From Cupriavidus lacunae (GTDB lineage: Bacteria > Pseudomonadota > Gammaproteobacteria > Burkholderiales > Burkholderiaceae), in NCBI RefSeq assembly GCF_003353055.1, contig NZ_QKWJ01000062.1:1-44521 (forward strand): a DNA stretch of 44,521 nucleotides, written 5' to 3'. The position numbers and the translations under genes were made by a program. Shown piece by piece: positions 16,939 through 24,613 of the stretch; positions within the stretch are counted from its first letter, which is position 1, and each line of letters opens with the position of its first letter. The notes below the pieces were generated by a model. It was not told the DNA's origin, did no database searches, and saw nothing but the letters and a program-made list of their open reading frames with translations.

Positions 16939-17720
16939 CCCATCTGCGACAGGCGTTGCAGCATCTGGTCGGAGGTCTGCACTGCCTTGCTGTTGATTTC
17001 GTAGGCGCGCTGGGTCTGGATCATGCTCACCAGCTCTTCCACGACATTCACGTTGGAAGCCTCGACGTAGTTCTGCTGCACCATGCCCGCGCCGTTCAGG
17101 CCCGGCACGCTGGTGTTGGGCGCGCCCGAGGCATCGGTCTGCACGTACAGGTTCTCGCCCTTGCTTTCCAGGCCGGCCGGGTTCATGAAGGTGGCCAGCT
17201 GCAGTTGCCCCACCTGCACGTTGGCGCTGGAGCCTGGCTGCGTCACCGATACCGTGCCGTCGCGCCCGACGGTCATCGACAGCGTGTTGGCCGGGATGGT
17301 GATGGCGGGCTGGATCACGAAGCCGCTGGAGGTCACCAGCTGGCCGTTCTGGTCGACCTGGAACGAGCCATCGCGGGTGTAGGCGGTGGTGCCGTCGGGC
17401 AGCGCCACCTGGAAGAAGCCCTGGCCGATGATGGCCACGTCCTTGGCATTGCCGGTCTGCTGCGGGTTGCCCTGGGTATGGATGCGCTCGGTGGCCACGG
17501 GACGAACGCCGGTGCCCAGCTGCATGCCGGAGGGCAGCGTGGTCTGGTCCGACGACAGCGCGCCGGGCTGGCGGATGGTCTGGTACATCAGTTCCTCGAA
17601 CACCGCGCGGCCGCGCTTGAAGCCGTTGGTCGACACGTTGGCCAGGTTGTTCGAGATCACGTCCATCTGCGTCTGCTGCGCATCGAGGCCGGTCTTGGCA
17701 ATCCAGAGAGAGCGGATCAT
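16935..17720 (-). CDS. flgG: Flagellar distal rod protein FlgG
   Basis: The 261-residue length is exactly typical. The N-terminus (MIRSLWIAKTGLDAQQTQMDVISNNLANVSTNGFKR) and C-terminus (YVEASNVNVVEELVSMIQTQRAYEINSKAVQTSDQML) form the conserved rod/hook helix pair. FlgG builds the distal rod that passes through the P- and L-rings. It follows flgF by 32 bases and overlaps flgH by four. Confidence 0.97.
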   Translation of the reverse strand: MIRSLWIAKTGLDAQQTQMDVISNNLANVSTNGFKRGRAVFEELMYQTIRQPGALSSDQTTLPSGMQLGTGVRPVATERIHTQGNPQQTGNAKDVAIIGQGFFQVALPDGTTAYTRDGSFQVDQNGQLVTSSGFVIQPAITIPANTLSMTVGRDGTVSVTQPGSSANVQVGQLQLATFMNPAGLESKGENLYVQTDASGAPNTSVPGLNGAGMVQQNYVEASNVNVVEELVSMIQTQRAYEINSKAVQTSDQMLQRLSQMG

Positions 17721-17752
17721 GTGGTCCTTGCTAGTTCGTTCGTTCAGTCGGG

Positions 17753-18496
17753 TCAGTTGGTCGAGAGCAGCTGGTTGGCGCGCTGCTCGTTGCCGTCCGT
17801 GCCCTGGATCATCTTCATCTGCATCTCGAAGCGGCGGGCATTGGCGATCATGTCGACCATGGCTTCGGTCGGATTGACGTTGCTGCCTTCCAGCGCGGCC
17901 GAGACCACGCTAACGGTGGGATCGGCGGCCAGCGGCTGCGCGCCGGGGCGCAGCCGGAACAGGCCGTCATCGCCGCGCGCAATAGCGTCGTTGGGCGGAT
18001 TCACCACGCGCAGCTTGCCCACCTGGGCCAGGCCGGCAGAGGCTTCACCCGGGCCGCGCGCGGTGATGGTGCCGTCGCTGCCGATGGTCACCTGCGAACC
18101 CGGCGGCACCGAGAGCGGGCCGCCGTCGCCCATCACCGGCAGGCCGGAGAGGGTCTGCACCTGCCCGTCCTGCGCCACCTGCAAGGCGCCGGCGCGGGTG
18201 TAGGCTTCGCTGCCATCCGGCGCCTGCACCACCAGCCAGCCGTTGCCCTGCAGGGCCACGTCCAGCGCGCGGCCGGTGTAGGTCAGCGGGCCCGCACGCA
18301 TGTCCGCGCCCGGCGTGGACGCCAGCGTGAAAGCGCGCGTGGGCGACTCCTGGCCGGTCACCGGCACCGCGCGGTACAGGTTGATCTGCGCGCGGAATCC
18401 CGGCGTCGACACATTGGCGAGGTTGTTCGATACCGCCGCTTGCTGGTCGAGTATCTGCTTGGCGCCCGAGAGGGCGGTGTAGATCATGCGGTCCAT
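17753..18496 (-). CDS. flgF: Flagellar proximal rod protein FlgF
   Basis: The 247-residue product has the rod N-terminus MDRMIYTALSGAKQILDQQAAVSNNLANVSTPGFRAQ and C-terminal EGSNVNPTEAMVDMIANARRFEMQMKMIQ. The MDRxIYxAxxGA opening distinguishes FlgF from FlgG. It forms part of the proximal rod. It sits 43 bases after flgE and 32 before flgG in the conserved order. Confidence 0.96.
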   Translation of the reverse strand: MDRMIYTALSGAKQILDQQAAVSNNLANVSTPGFRAQINLYRAVPVTGQESPTRAFTLASTPGADMRAGPLTYTGRALDVALQGNGWLVVQAPDGSEAYTRAGALQVAQDGQVQTLSGLPVMGDGGPLSVPPGSQVTIGSDGTITARGPGEASAGLAQVGKLRVVNPPNDAIARGDDGLFRLRPGAQPLAADPTVSVVSAALEGSNVNPTEAMVDMIANARRFEMQMKMIQGTDGNEQRANQLLSTN

Positions 18497-18539
18497 GCGC
18501 TTTCCTTTGCTACGCCTGCGCGGTAGATCCCGTGCATCA

Positions 18540-19793
18540 CTAGATGTTCATAAGCGTCTGCATGACCTGATCCTGCGCCTTGATGGTCTGCGCATTCGCC
18601 TGGTAGTTGCGCTGGGCGACGATCAGGTTGACGAGTTCGCTCGACAGGTTCACGTTGGAACTTTCCACCGCATTCGACTTGAGCTGGCCGAGGGTGCCGC
18701 CCGGCGCATTGAGCAGCGCCGTGCCGGACGCGCCGGTGGCGGTCCAGACGTTGTCGCCCGCGGATTTCAAGCCTTCGGCGTTGCCGAAGCCGGCCAGTAC
18801 GACCTGGCCCAGCGACTGAGTCTGTTGGTTGGAGTAGCTGGCGAGGACCGTGCCGTCCGACTGGACTGCAAAGCCCAGCAGGCTGCCAGTGGAGTAGCCA
18901 TTCTGCGTGACAGATTTGGGGTCGTTGGGCCCGCTGTACTGTGTGGAGCCGGTCAGATCAATCGTGGCGGTCAGGGCTGCCGCGCCGTTGTTCAGGCCGC
19001 CCGCGCCGGTGGCGGGAATGGTGATCGCGCTCGCCAGCGCTGGGGCATTCGCGCCGCCTGCGGGAATCAGCTTGCCGGTCGCATCGAACGACACGATATT
19101 GTTGGCGACTTCGTTGCCGGCCGCATCACGCACGGACATCATCCATGGCGAGGTCGGGGGCGGGCCGGCAACCGCGGCCTGCTTCACGAAGTAAGCGGTA
19201 AGCTGCTGCGCGTTGCCCAGCGAGTCGAACACCTGCACCGTGCTGGCGTAGTTGAAGCTCGATGCGGGCGGAACGCCATTGGCGACAGGGAACGTGGTGG
19301 GGGTGATCACGTTCGTGCCCGAGTCCAGGTTGAGCTGGATCGACAGACTTGTAGTGGCCTTCGGCGCCATCTGCGCATTGGAAACCACCATCGGTTGCGG
19401 CTGCACGCCGGCGCCGGCGGATACGCCGCTCGGATAGCCCGTCAGCAGCAGGCCCTGGGCATTGGTCAGGTGGCCATCGTCGGTACGCAGGAACTGGCCG
19501 TTGCGGGAGTAGTACACCTGGCCGGCAGCATCTTGAAGACGAAAGAAGCCACTGCCGTTGGTGATCGCCACGTCCAGTGAGCGCCCGGTCGACTCGATAT
19601 TGCCCTGGTTGAACGACTGTACCACCTTGCTGACGCGCGTACCCAGGCCGACTTGTGCGCCGGCGAAGACGTCGGCGAACTGCACGGTGGATTGCTTGAA
19701 GCCAACCGTATTGGCGTTGGCGATATTGTTGCCGATCACGTCCAGGTTCTGCGCCGCGGCGTCGATGCCGCTCAATCCTTGACCGAAACCCAT
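18540..19793 (-). CDS. flgE: Flagellar hook protein FlgE
   Basis: The 417-residue product opens MGFGQGLSGIDAAAQNLDVIGNNIANANTVGFKQ and ends with ESSNVNLSSELVNLIVAQRNYQANAQTIKAQDQVMQTLMNI, the hook/rod helix pair. The middle (about 150-340) is the variable surface domain. FlgE polymerises into the hook on the FlgD cap. The length is close to enteric FlgE. Starts and order (after flgD, before flgF) are conventional. Confidence 0.97.
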   Translation of the reverse strand: MGFGQGLSGIDAAAQNLDVIGNNIANANTVGFKQSTVQFADVFAGAQVGLGTRVSKVVQSFNQGNIESTGRSLDVAITNGSGFFRLQDAAGQVYYSRNGQFLRTDDGHLTNAQGLLLTGYPSGVSAGAGVQPQPMVVSNAQMAPKATTSLSIQLNLDSGTNVITPTTFPVANGVPPASSFNYASTVQVFDSLGNAQQLTAYFVKQAAVAGPPPTSPWMMSVRDAAGNEVANNIVSFDATGKLIPAGGANAPALASAITIPATGAGGLNNGAAALTATIDLTGSTQYSGPNDPKSVTQNGYSTGSLLGFAVQSDGTVLASYSNQQTQSLGQVVLAGFGNAEGLKSAGDNVWTATGASGTALLNAPGGTLGQLKSNAVESSNVNLSSELVNLIVAQRNYQANAQTIKAQDQVMQTLMNI

Positions 19794-19854
19794 GATTTCT
19801 CCTCTTTTCCAGTATTCCGATTGCTGCCCGGCACCAAGTCAGCCGGCCACGTAG

Positions 19855-20529
19855 CTAGAGAATGCGGCGGACGTCGTCCACGCCCGCGCTCTGGCCGTTG
19901 CCGATATCGACCAGCACGCCGTTCGTATCGCCGCTGACGCTCTGCACCTTGCCGTAGACCAGCGCAACCGGCTGCACCGAGGTGCCGTTGGCGGTGGCGT
20001 TGACCTTGAAGGTGTAGTCACCGTCGGCAACGGCCACGCCGGCGTCGTTCTTGCCGTCCCAGGCAATGTCGTGCACGCCGGCCACCTGGCCCTTCATGTC
20101 AATGGTGCGCACCACGGTGCCGTCCTTGTCGACCACGCTGACCGTCACGGCGTCGGCGGTGGAAGGAATGTCCACGCCGATCTGGCTGGCAACGCCGTCC
20201 TTCACCGAGACCTGCGAGCCCGGCACCATGACCGTATGCCCGATCAGCCCGGCGGAGTTCATCGCGCGGCCGGCGCTCACCTGGCCCAGCAATTGGGTCA
20301 ACGTGCCGTTCATGGTCTGCATGCTGCTCACCGTGCTGATCTGCGCCAGCTGCGAAGTGAGCTGGGAGTTGTCCATCGGGTTGAGCGGATCCTGGTTGTT
20401 CATCTGCGTCACAAGCATCTTGAGGAAGTTGTTCTGCAGGTCGGCGGCGCTGGCGCTGCCGCTCTTGAGGGCATCGTTGATGCCCTGCGTACTCTGGGTA
20501 TTGCTGCTGACTGAGGTTGTGGTCGTCAT
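19855..20529 (-). CDS. flgD: Flagellar hook cap FlgD
   Basis: The 224-residue product has the N-terminal signature LQNNFLKMLVTQMNNQDPLNPMDNSQLTSQLAQISTV and a C-terminal Ig-like/tudor region (GVHDIAWDGKNDAGVAVADGDYTF). FlgD caps the growing hook, recruits hook subunits and is lost at completion. It lies between flgC and flgE as usual. Confidence 0.96.
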   Translation of the reverse strand: MTTTTSVSSNTQSTQGINDALKSGSASAADLQNNFLKMLVTQMNNQDPLNPMDNSQLTSQLAQISTVSSMQTMNGTLTQLLGQVSAGRAMNSAGLIGHTVMVPGSQVSVKDGVASQIGVDIPSTADAVTVSVVDKDGTVVRTIDMKGQVAGVHDIAWDGKNDAGVAVADGDYTFKVNATANGTSVQPVALVYGKVQSVSGDTNGVLVDIGNGQSAGVDDVRRIL

Positions 20530-20565
20530 GTCGCGATCCGGTTCAGTTTGTCCTGGTTGACGTCG

Positions 20566-20973
20566 TCACTGACCGATCGTCAGCGTCTTGAGCATCATGG
20601 TCTTGGCGGTGTTGAGCACCTCCACATTGGCCTGGTACGAACGCGAGGCCGAGATCATGTTGACCATCTCTTCCACCGGATTCACGTTGGGCATCGTCAC
20701 GTAGCCTTCGGCATTGGCCAGCGGATGCGTGGGGTTGTGCACCATGCGCGGCGGCGACGGGTCTTCCATCACGCCTTCGACCTGCACGCCGCCCACGTCG
20801 CTCTGGCCGGGCGTGGGCGCCAGGCCGAAGATCACCTGCTTGGCGCGGTAGGCCTGCCCGTTGGGGCTGACGATGCTGTCCGCGTTGGCCAGGTTGGACG
20901 CGGTCACGTTCATCCGCTGCGACTGCGCCGCCATGGCGGAACCGGCGACTTCGAAGATATTCATGGCTGGCAT
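20566..20973 (-). CDS. flgC: Flagellar proximal rod protein FlgC
   Basis: The 135-residue length is standard. N-terminal FEVAGSAMAAQSQRMNVTASNLANADSI and C-terminal NVNPVEEMVNMISASRSYQANVEVLNTAKTMMLKTLTIGQ are the rod motifs. The start could also be the second methionine (MNIFEVAG) two codons later. It lies 7 bases after flgB. Confidence 0.96.
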   Translation of the reverse strand: MPAMNIFEVAGSAMAAQSQRMNVTASNLANADSIVSPNGQAYRAKQVIFGLAPTPGQSDVGGVQVEGVMEDPSPPRMVHNPTHPLANAEGYVTMPNVNPVEEMVNMISASRSYQANVEVLNTAKTMMLKTLTIGQ

Positions 20974-20980
20974 GCTGGCC

Positions 20981-21388
20981 TCACTGCTGGATCGCGGCCA
21001 GCATGGTCTTGATCTTGGAGCTCATCACCGCAAGACCGGATTCGAAGTGCACCGTGTTGTCGGCAAAGGCCACGCGCTCGGTATTCATTTCCACGGTGTT
21101 GCCATCCACGCTGGATTGCAGCGGGATGCGGTAGGCCAGGTCGAAATCCTCGCGGCCCGGTGCCTGCGCGGGCAGGTGGCGCACCGAGGTGGTGGACAGC
21201 GACATGCCTTCATTGCGGTGGCCGCGCTCGACGCTCTGCGCCAGCGTGCTGGAGAAATCGAAGTCGCGCGCCTTATAGCCAGGCGTGTCCGCGTGCGCGA
21301 TGTTGGAGGCAATCACTGACTGCCGCTGGTTGCGCAGGCTCAACGCTTCCTGCTGGAAACGTAGCGCCGCGTCGAGTCTGTCAATCAT
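20981..21388 (-). CDS. flgB: Flagellar proximal rod protein FlgB
   Basis: The 135-residue product carries LDAALRFQQEALSLRNQRQSVIASNIAHADTPGYKARDFDF, the FlgB rod signature, and a C-terminal helix (ALAVMSSKIKTMLAAIQQ-like). It is the first gene of flgB-J. ATG 21388 has GGGAG about 9 bases upstream on the minus strand. The leader holds three tandem 12-base repeats (21402-21437). A weak -10-like TAAGAT lies further up on the minus strand (21471-21466). Confidence 0.96.
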   Translation of the reverse strand: MIDRLDAALRFQQEALSLRNQRQSVIASNIAHADTPGYKARDFDFSSTLAQSVERGHRNEGMSLSTTSVRHLPAQAPGREDFDLAYRIPLQSSVDGNTVEMNTERVAFADNTVHFESGLAVMSSKIKTMLAAIQQ

Positions 21389-21401
21389 CTGGCATCTCCC
21401 T

Positions 21402-21437
21402 GCTCACGAAAACGCTCACGAAATCGCTCACGAGAAC
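21402..21437. repeat. Three tandem 12-base repeats in the flgB leader
   Basis: GCTCACGAAAAC (21402-21413), GCTCACGAAATC (21414-21425) and GCTCACGAGAAC (21426-21437) are contiguous and differ by one or two bases. They sit 13 to 49 bases before the flgB start, in the presumed transcript leader or operator zone of the early flagellar promoter. The remainder of the 269-base flgB-flgA region should hold the two divergent, FlhDC-dependent promoters, which I cannot place securely. Confidence 0.6.
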
Positions 21438-21657
21438 GGAGCGAACGACCTTCTTCAGGGTTGCCATCTTAGGCGGGGACCTGTCACGCCAATCGGATGA
21501 ATAAGGACGGGAAATCCGCGCATTTCGGCCCGCCCGCGCGCGAGGGCCTGCCTACAATGGGACCCCGATGACAGATGTAAACGGGGCGCGCGGCCAGTCA
21601 CGGGGCGGTGCGCAAGGCATGCCTTGCATGCCGTGCCGTCCTTGCCGGGAAGTCCAG

Positions 21658-22473
21658 ATGAAACCGAATCGCCGCAACGCCCGCAGCCTGGCATACGCCC
21701 TGCTGGGCGCCTGCCTGCTTGGCCCGGCCGCCGCCGGTGCCGCGCCGGCGCAGGTCACGCCCGTCGCCATGCAGGCGCCGGCCGCGCACGGCCAGCAGCA
21801 GGCGGCTTATGTTGCCAACCCCGCTGCCAGTCCGGCTGCCACCGCCGCTGCCGGCCCCTTTGCCGAAGACCCCGCACGCGTGGCGGTCGAACGCTTCCTG
21901 CTGCAGCAGACCGCCGGCCTGCCGGGCAAGGTCAGCGTGCAGGTGGCGCCGCCGTCGGGCGGCCGCGCGCCCGAATGCGTCGCGCCCGACCCGTTCCTGC
22001 CCGCCGGCGCTTCGCCGTGGGGGCGCGTCTCGGTAGGCGTGCGCTGCGGCGGCGAGCGGCCCTGGGTGCGCTATATGCAGGCGCGCGTGTCGGTGCTGAC
22101 TGACTATTACGTTGCCGCGCGCGCGCTGGGCCCGGGCGAGCCGGTCAGCCAGGCCGATATCGAAGTGCGCCAGGGCGACCTGGGCACGCTGCCGCGCGCG
22201 GTGATCACCGACCCGGCGCAGCTTGCCGGCGCGGTCACCGCCAACCGGATCGCTGCCGGCTCGCCGCTGCGCAGCGACCTGCTGCGCAAGGCCATCGCCG
22301 TGCGTCAGGGCCAGACCGTTACCGTGGCCGTGGAAGGCGAGGCCTTCCAGATCACCAGCGAAGGCAAGGTGCTGGCCGACGCCGCCACCGGCAATACCGT
22401 GCAGGTGCGCCTGCGCAGCGGCCAGGTGGTCAACGGGCTGGTACGCAGCGGCGACACCGTCGTGCTGCAATAG
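21658..22473 (+). CDS. flgA: P-ring assembly chaperone FlgA
   Basis: The 271-residue product has a signal peptide (SLAYALLGACLLGPAAAGAAPA) and the C-terminal SAF domain of FlgA: DYYVAARALGPGEPVSQADIEVRQGDLG, NRIAAGSPLRSDLLRKAIAVRQGQTVTV and AATGNTVQVRLRSGQVVNGLV. FlgA works in the periplasm to help FlgI form the P-ring. The start at 21658 follows gggaag with 6 bases spacing; longer starts would precede the signal peptide with unrelated sequence. It is divergent from flgB and upstream of flgM-flgN. Confidence 0.95.
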   Translation: MKPNRRNARSLAYALLGACLLGPAAAGAAPAQVTPVAMQAPAAHGQQQAAYVANPAASPAATAAAGPFAEDPARVAVERFLLQQTAGLPGKVSVQVAPPSGGRAPECVAPDPFLPAGASPWGRVSVGVRCGGERPWVRYMQARVSVLTDYYVAARALGPGEPVSQADIEVRQGDLGTLPRAVITDPAQLAGAVTANRIAAGSPLRSDLLRKAIAVRQGQTVTVAVEGEAFQITSEGKVLADAATGNTVQVRLRSGQVVNGLVRSGDTVVLQ

Positions 22474-22581
22474 TCCTGCGCAAAGTGCTGTAATCGTGGC
22501 CAGAAAGACTGGAAATCCGGGGCAACAGGCGTGCGAAAATGCCGCCGAAGCCGCCATGCAGCGAATCGGGGCCAGGCGCCC

Positions 22582-22608
22582 TAAAGAATTCGCCGGCGCG
22601 TCCGTAAT
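22582..22608 (+). promoter_or_regulatory. Candidate sigma-28 promoter of flgM
   Basis: TAAAGAAT (22582-22589) and TCCGTAAT (22601-22608) are separated by exactly 11 bases, the FliA spacing. The -35 matches 6 of 8 consensus bases; the -10 only 4 of 8 against GCCGATAA. The site lies 28 bases before the flgM GTG. A FliA promoter for flgM is established in enteric bacteria, which adds to the case, but the weak -10 keeps this tentative. Confidence 0.45.
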
Positions 22609-22636
22609 GCCATAGGAAACCAGCAAGGAACGCCCC

Positions 22637-22945
22637 GTGAAGATCAACCACTCCACCTCGTCCCGGCCCGCCGACGCCGCCCCGGGCGACGCCGCCGCCC
22701 GGCCCCAGGCCGCACCGGCCAGCGCCGCCGCGCCGTCCGCCGGCCTGAGCGTCAGCCCGCTGGCGGCCCAGGTGCGCGATATCAGCGCCCGCCTGACGCA
22801 GCCCGGCGACGACGATATCGATACCGCCAAGGTCGAAGAGATCCGCCAGGCCATCGCCGAGGGCCGGATCAAGATCGACCCGGGCAAGATTGCCGACGGC
22901 CTGCTCGCCACCCTGCGCGAGCTTGGCCAGGCCGACCCCAAATAG
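22637..22945 (+). CDS. flgM: Anti-sigma-28 factor FlgM
   Basis: The 102-residue product has a disordered, Ala/Pro-rich N-terminus needed for export and the conserved C-terminal FliA-binding helices (DDDIDTAKVEEIRQAIAEGRIKIDPGKIADGLL). FlgM binds FliA in the cytoplasm until the hook is done, then leaves through the flagellar export channel. The start is GTG 22637 with AAGGA upstream. It stands between flgA and flgN, 5 bases before flgN. Confidence 0.95.
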   Translation: MKINHSTSSRPADAAPGDAAARPQAAPASAAAPSAGLSVSPLAAQVRDISARLTQPGDDDIDTAKVEEIRQAIAEGRIKIDPGKIADGLLATLRELGQADPK

Positions 22946-22950
22946 CCATC

Positions 22951-23412
22951 ATGAGCCAGAGCCTGATCCAGTCCCTGCAGCGCGAAACCGAAGGCATCCA
23001 GGCCTTCGGCCAACTCCTCGCCGAAGAGCGCGACGCCCTCAGGCGCGGCGACTTCCAGTCCCTGAGTGGACTGCTGACACGCAAGGTTGAACTGGGCCAG
23101 GCCCTGTCCCGCCAACTCAAGGCCCGCGAAGCCCAGATGGGCGCGCTCGGCCTGCGCGCCGGCCCAGAGGGCCAGCTGCTCGGCCGCCAGGTCGACCCGG
23201 CCGTGGCCGACGCCTGGCGCCAGCTGATCTTCGCCGCCCGCACCGCGCGCGACGGCAATGCCCTGAATGGCGCCGTCATCAACGCCCACCTCGACTTCAC
23301 CCGCGAAGCCATCCAGGCGCTGCGCCAGCATAGCGGCGGGGATGCGGGGCTGTATGGGAAGGATGGGAAGGCGGCGGCGGGAGTGGGTGGGGTGAGTCTG
23401 GCGGCGGGTTGA
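22951..23412 (+). CDS. flgN: FlgK/FlgL export chaperone FlgN
   Basis: The 153-residue, all-helical product has the FlgN layout: LIQSLQRETEGIQAFGQLLAEERDALRRGDFQSL, a central coiled coil, and an amphipathic C-terminal segment (AHLDFTREAIQALRQ) for client binding. FlgN carries FlgK and FlgL to the export gate. The last 25 residues are glycine-rich (GGDAGLYGKDGKAAAGVGG) as in related proteins. It follows flgM by 5 bases and is co-transcribed. Confidence 0.93.
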   Translation: MSQSLIQSLQRETEGIQAFGQLLAEERDALRRGDFQSLSGLLTRKVELGQALSRQLKAREAQMGALGLRAGPEGQLLGRQVDPAVADAWRQLIFAARTARDGNALNGAVINAHLDFTREAIQALRQHSGGDAGLYGKDGKAAAGVGGVSLAAG

Positions 23413-23488
23413 GCACGTTCTGACGACCAGTTTTCTACACAAGCGGCGCTTTGAGCATGCCGGAAGTCCCCGGATGCCAGTCACAAAA

Positions 23489-23541
23489 ATGTTCCATTCT
23501 TTCGTCACTTACTTGAAACTGACGAAAAAACGGAACATACT
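23489..23541 (+). promoter_or_regulatory. Symmetric two-arm operator over the promoter of the AbiEi-like gene
   Basis: ATGTTCC (23489-23495) pairs with GGAACAT (23532-23538), and TTTCGTCA (23500-23507) with TGACGAAA (23520-23527). Both pairs share the centre 23513.5, so this is one nested dyad. It covers -35 TTGAAA (23513-23518), a 17-base spacer and -10 CATACT (23536-23541). Transcription would begin a few bases before ATG 23551. AbiEi antitoxins are known to repress their own promoters through inverted repeats. Confidence 0.7.
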
Positions 23542-23550
23542 TCGGGCATC

Positions 23551-24183
23551 ATGCCGCCCCACACCCAAGCCCAACGCGTCCTCGACCTGGTCTCCAGGAA
23601 AGGCATGCTGCGACCTGGTGACCTCGACAATATCGAGGTCCCACGGGTAGTCCTGACCCGCATGGTCGACGCCGGCCTGCTCGAGAAAATCGATCGTGGC
23701 ATCTACCGGCTGCCCAATGATCCGGGTTCAGAGCACGAGAGCCTGATCGCCATTGCCACCAGGGCACCCCAGGCTGTCTTCTGCCTGCTGACAGCGCTTC
23801 AGTTCCACGAACTGACCACCCAACTGCCGCGCGAAGTCTGGATTGCGATGCCGCGAGGCAGTCATGCGCCAAGGATCGAGTTCCCACCGATCAAGATGAT
23901 CCAGGTAGCCGAAGATGCCTATTCCGCAGGGATTGAGGTGATCGAACGCGATGGGGTGCCGCTACGGGTCTACTGCGCCGCCAGGACGGTGGCCGATTGC
24001 TTCAAGCACCGCAACAAGGTAGGGCTGGACGTCGCACTGGAAGCGCTTAAGGATGCGCGGGCACAACGGAAGGCATCTGCTGACGACCTCTGGCGCTATG
24101 CCAAGATTTGCCGCGTCGCCAACGTCATGCGCCCCTATCTTGAGCTGGTCTTCCGTGGTCCGGAATCGGCAATGCCTACCTGA
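23551..24183 (+). CDS. Orphan AbiEi-family (type IV antitoxin-like) regulator
   Basis: The 210-residue product opens with a winged-helix region, VLDLVSRKGMLRPGDLDNIEVPRVVLTRMVDAGLLEKIDRGIYRLP, the AbiEi N-terminal domain. The C-terminal domain follows (LTALQFHELTTQLPREVWIAMPRG, VYCAARTVADCFKHRNKVGLDVALEAL). In AbiE systems it represses the operon and counters the nucleotidyltransferase toxin AbiEii, encoded just downstream. Here no AbiEii follows; the next gene is convergent flhE, whose stop overlaps this one by 8 bases. The family also includes solitary regulators. The start lies about 10 bases after the -10, so the mRNA may be leaderless; no ribosome binding site is seen. It interrupts the flagellar cluster. 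Confidence 0.85.
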   Translation: MPPHTQAQRVLDLVSRKGMLRPGDLDNIEVPRVVLTRMVDAGLLEKIDRGIYRLPNDPGSEHESLIAIATRAPQAVFCLLTALQFHELTTQLPREVWIAMPRGSHAPRIEFPPIKMIQVAEDAYSAGIEVIERDGVPLRVYCAARTVADCFKHRNKVGLDVALEALKDARAQRKASADDLWRYAKICRVANVMRPYLELVFRGPESAMPT

Positions 24184-24613
24184 ACCCCACCACCACCTCA
24201 TTGCTGCGCCCCTGCAGCACCGGCACCAGGCTCCCCTGCCCCGGCACCCGGAACGCAAACACAAAGCCCTTGGTGGCGTCATCCCCGAAGAACGCATCGG
24301 TCTTGCCTTCGGCCTGCGGCAGCAGCACGCAGCGCTGGGCATTGCAGAGATAGGCTTGCAGTTCCAGGGGTGGGGTCCTGGCAAAGCTGTAGCGCCAGCG
24401 CACCGAGGTAATGACCCCCTCCGACTGCGGCAGCACGCCGGTGGGCAGGATCGGCGGCGACACCGCGCGCTGGCCGCGGCCGGACAGGGTCGGCCCGTTG
24501 ACCGAGCCGGTCCACGCATGGCGGGTACCGGCATCGAACGCCGCCCCGGCGCAGGCCGATACGGCAACCAACATCCAGCAGGCGCCCCGTGCGGCGCGGC
24601 CCGCCCTGCGCAT
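24176..24613 (-). CDS. flhE: Flagellar protein FlhE
   Basis: The 145-residue product has a signal peptide (MLVAVSACAGAAFDAG) and a mature domain matching FlhE: WTGSVNGPTLSGRGQRA, ITSVRWRYSF, LQAYLCNAQRCVLL, FVFAFRVPGQGSLVPVLQGRSNEVVVGFR, with the two cysteines of the family. FlhE is a periplasmic protein linked to the flagellar proton leak and export gate. ATG 24613 overlaps the fliA stop by one base (TAATG), which fixes this start; the longer frame reads into fliA. In enterics flhE follows flhBA; here it follows fliA at the end of the operon. Confidence 0.88.
   Translation of the reverse strand: MRRAGRAARGACWMLVAVSACAGAAFDAGTRHAWTGSVNGPTLSGRGQRAVSPPILPTGVLPQSEGVITSVRWRYSFARTPPLELQAYLCNAQRCVLLPQAEGKTDAFFGDDATKGFVFAFRVPGQGSLVPVLQGRSNEVVVGFR

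Noticed and set aside
21598..23508. Minus-strand open frame of 636 codons across flgA-flgM-flgN
   Set aside because: It spans three real plus-strand genes and their gaps; composition is that of a shadow.
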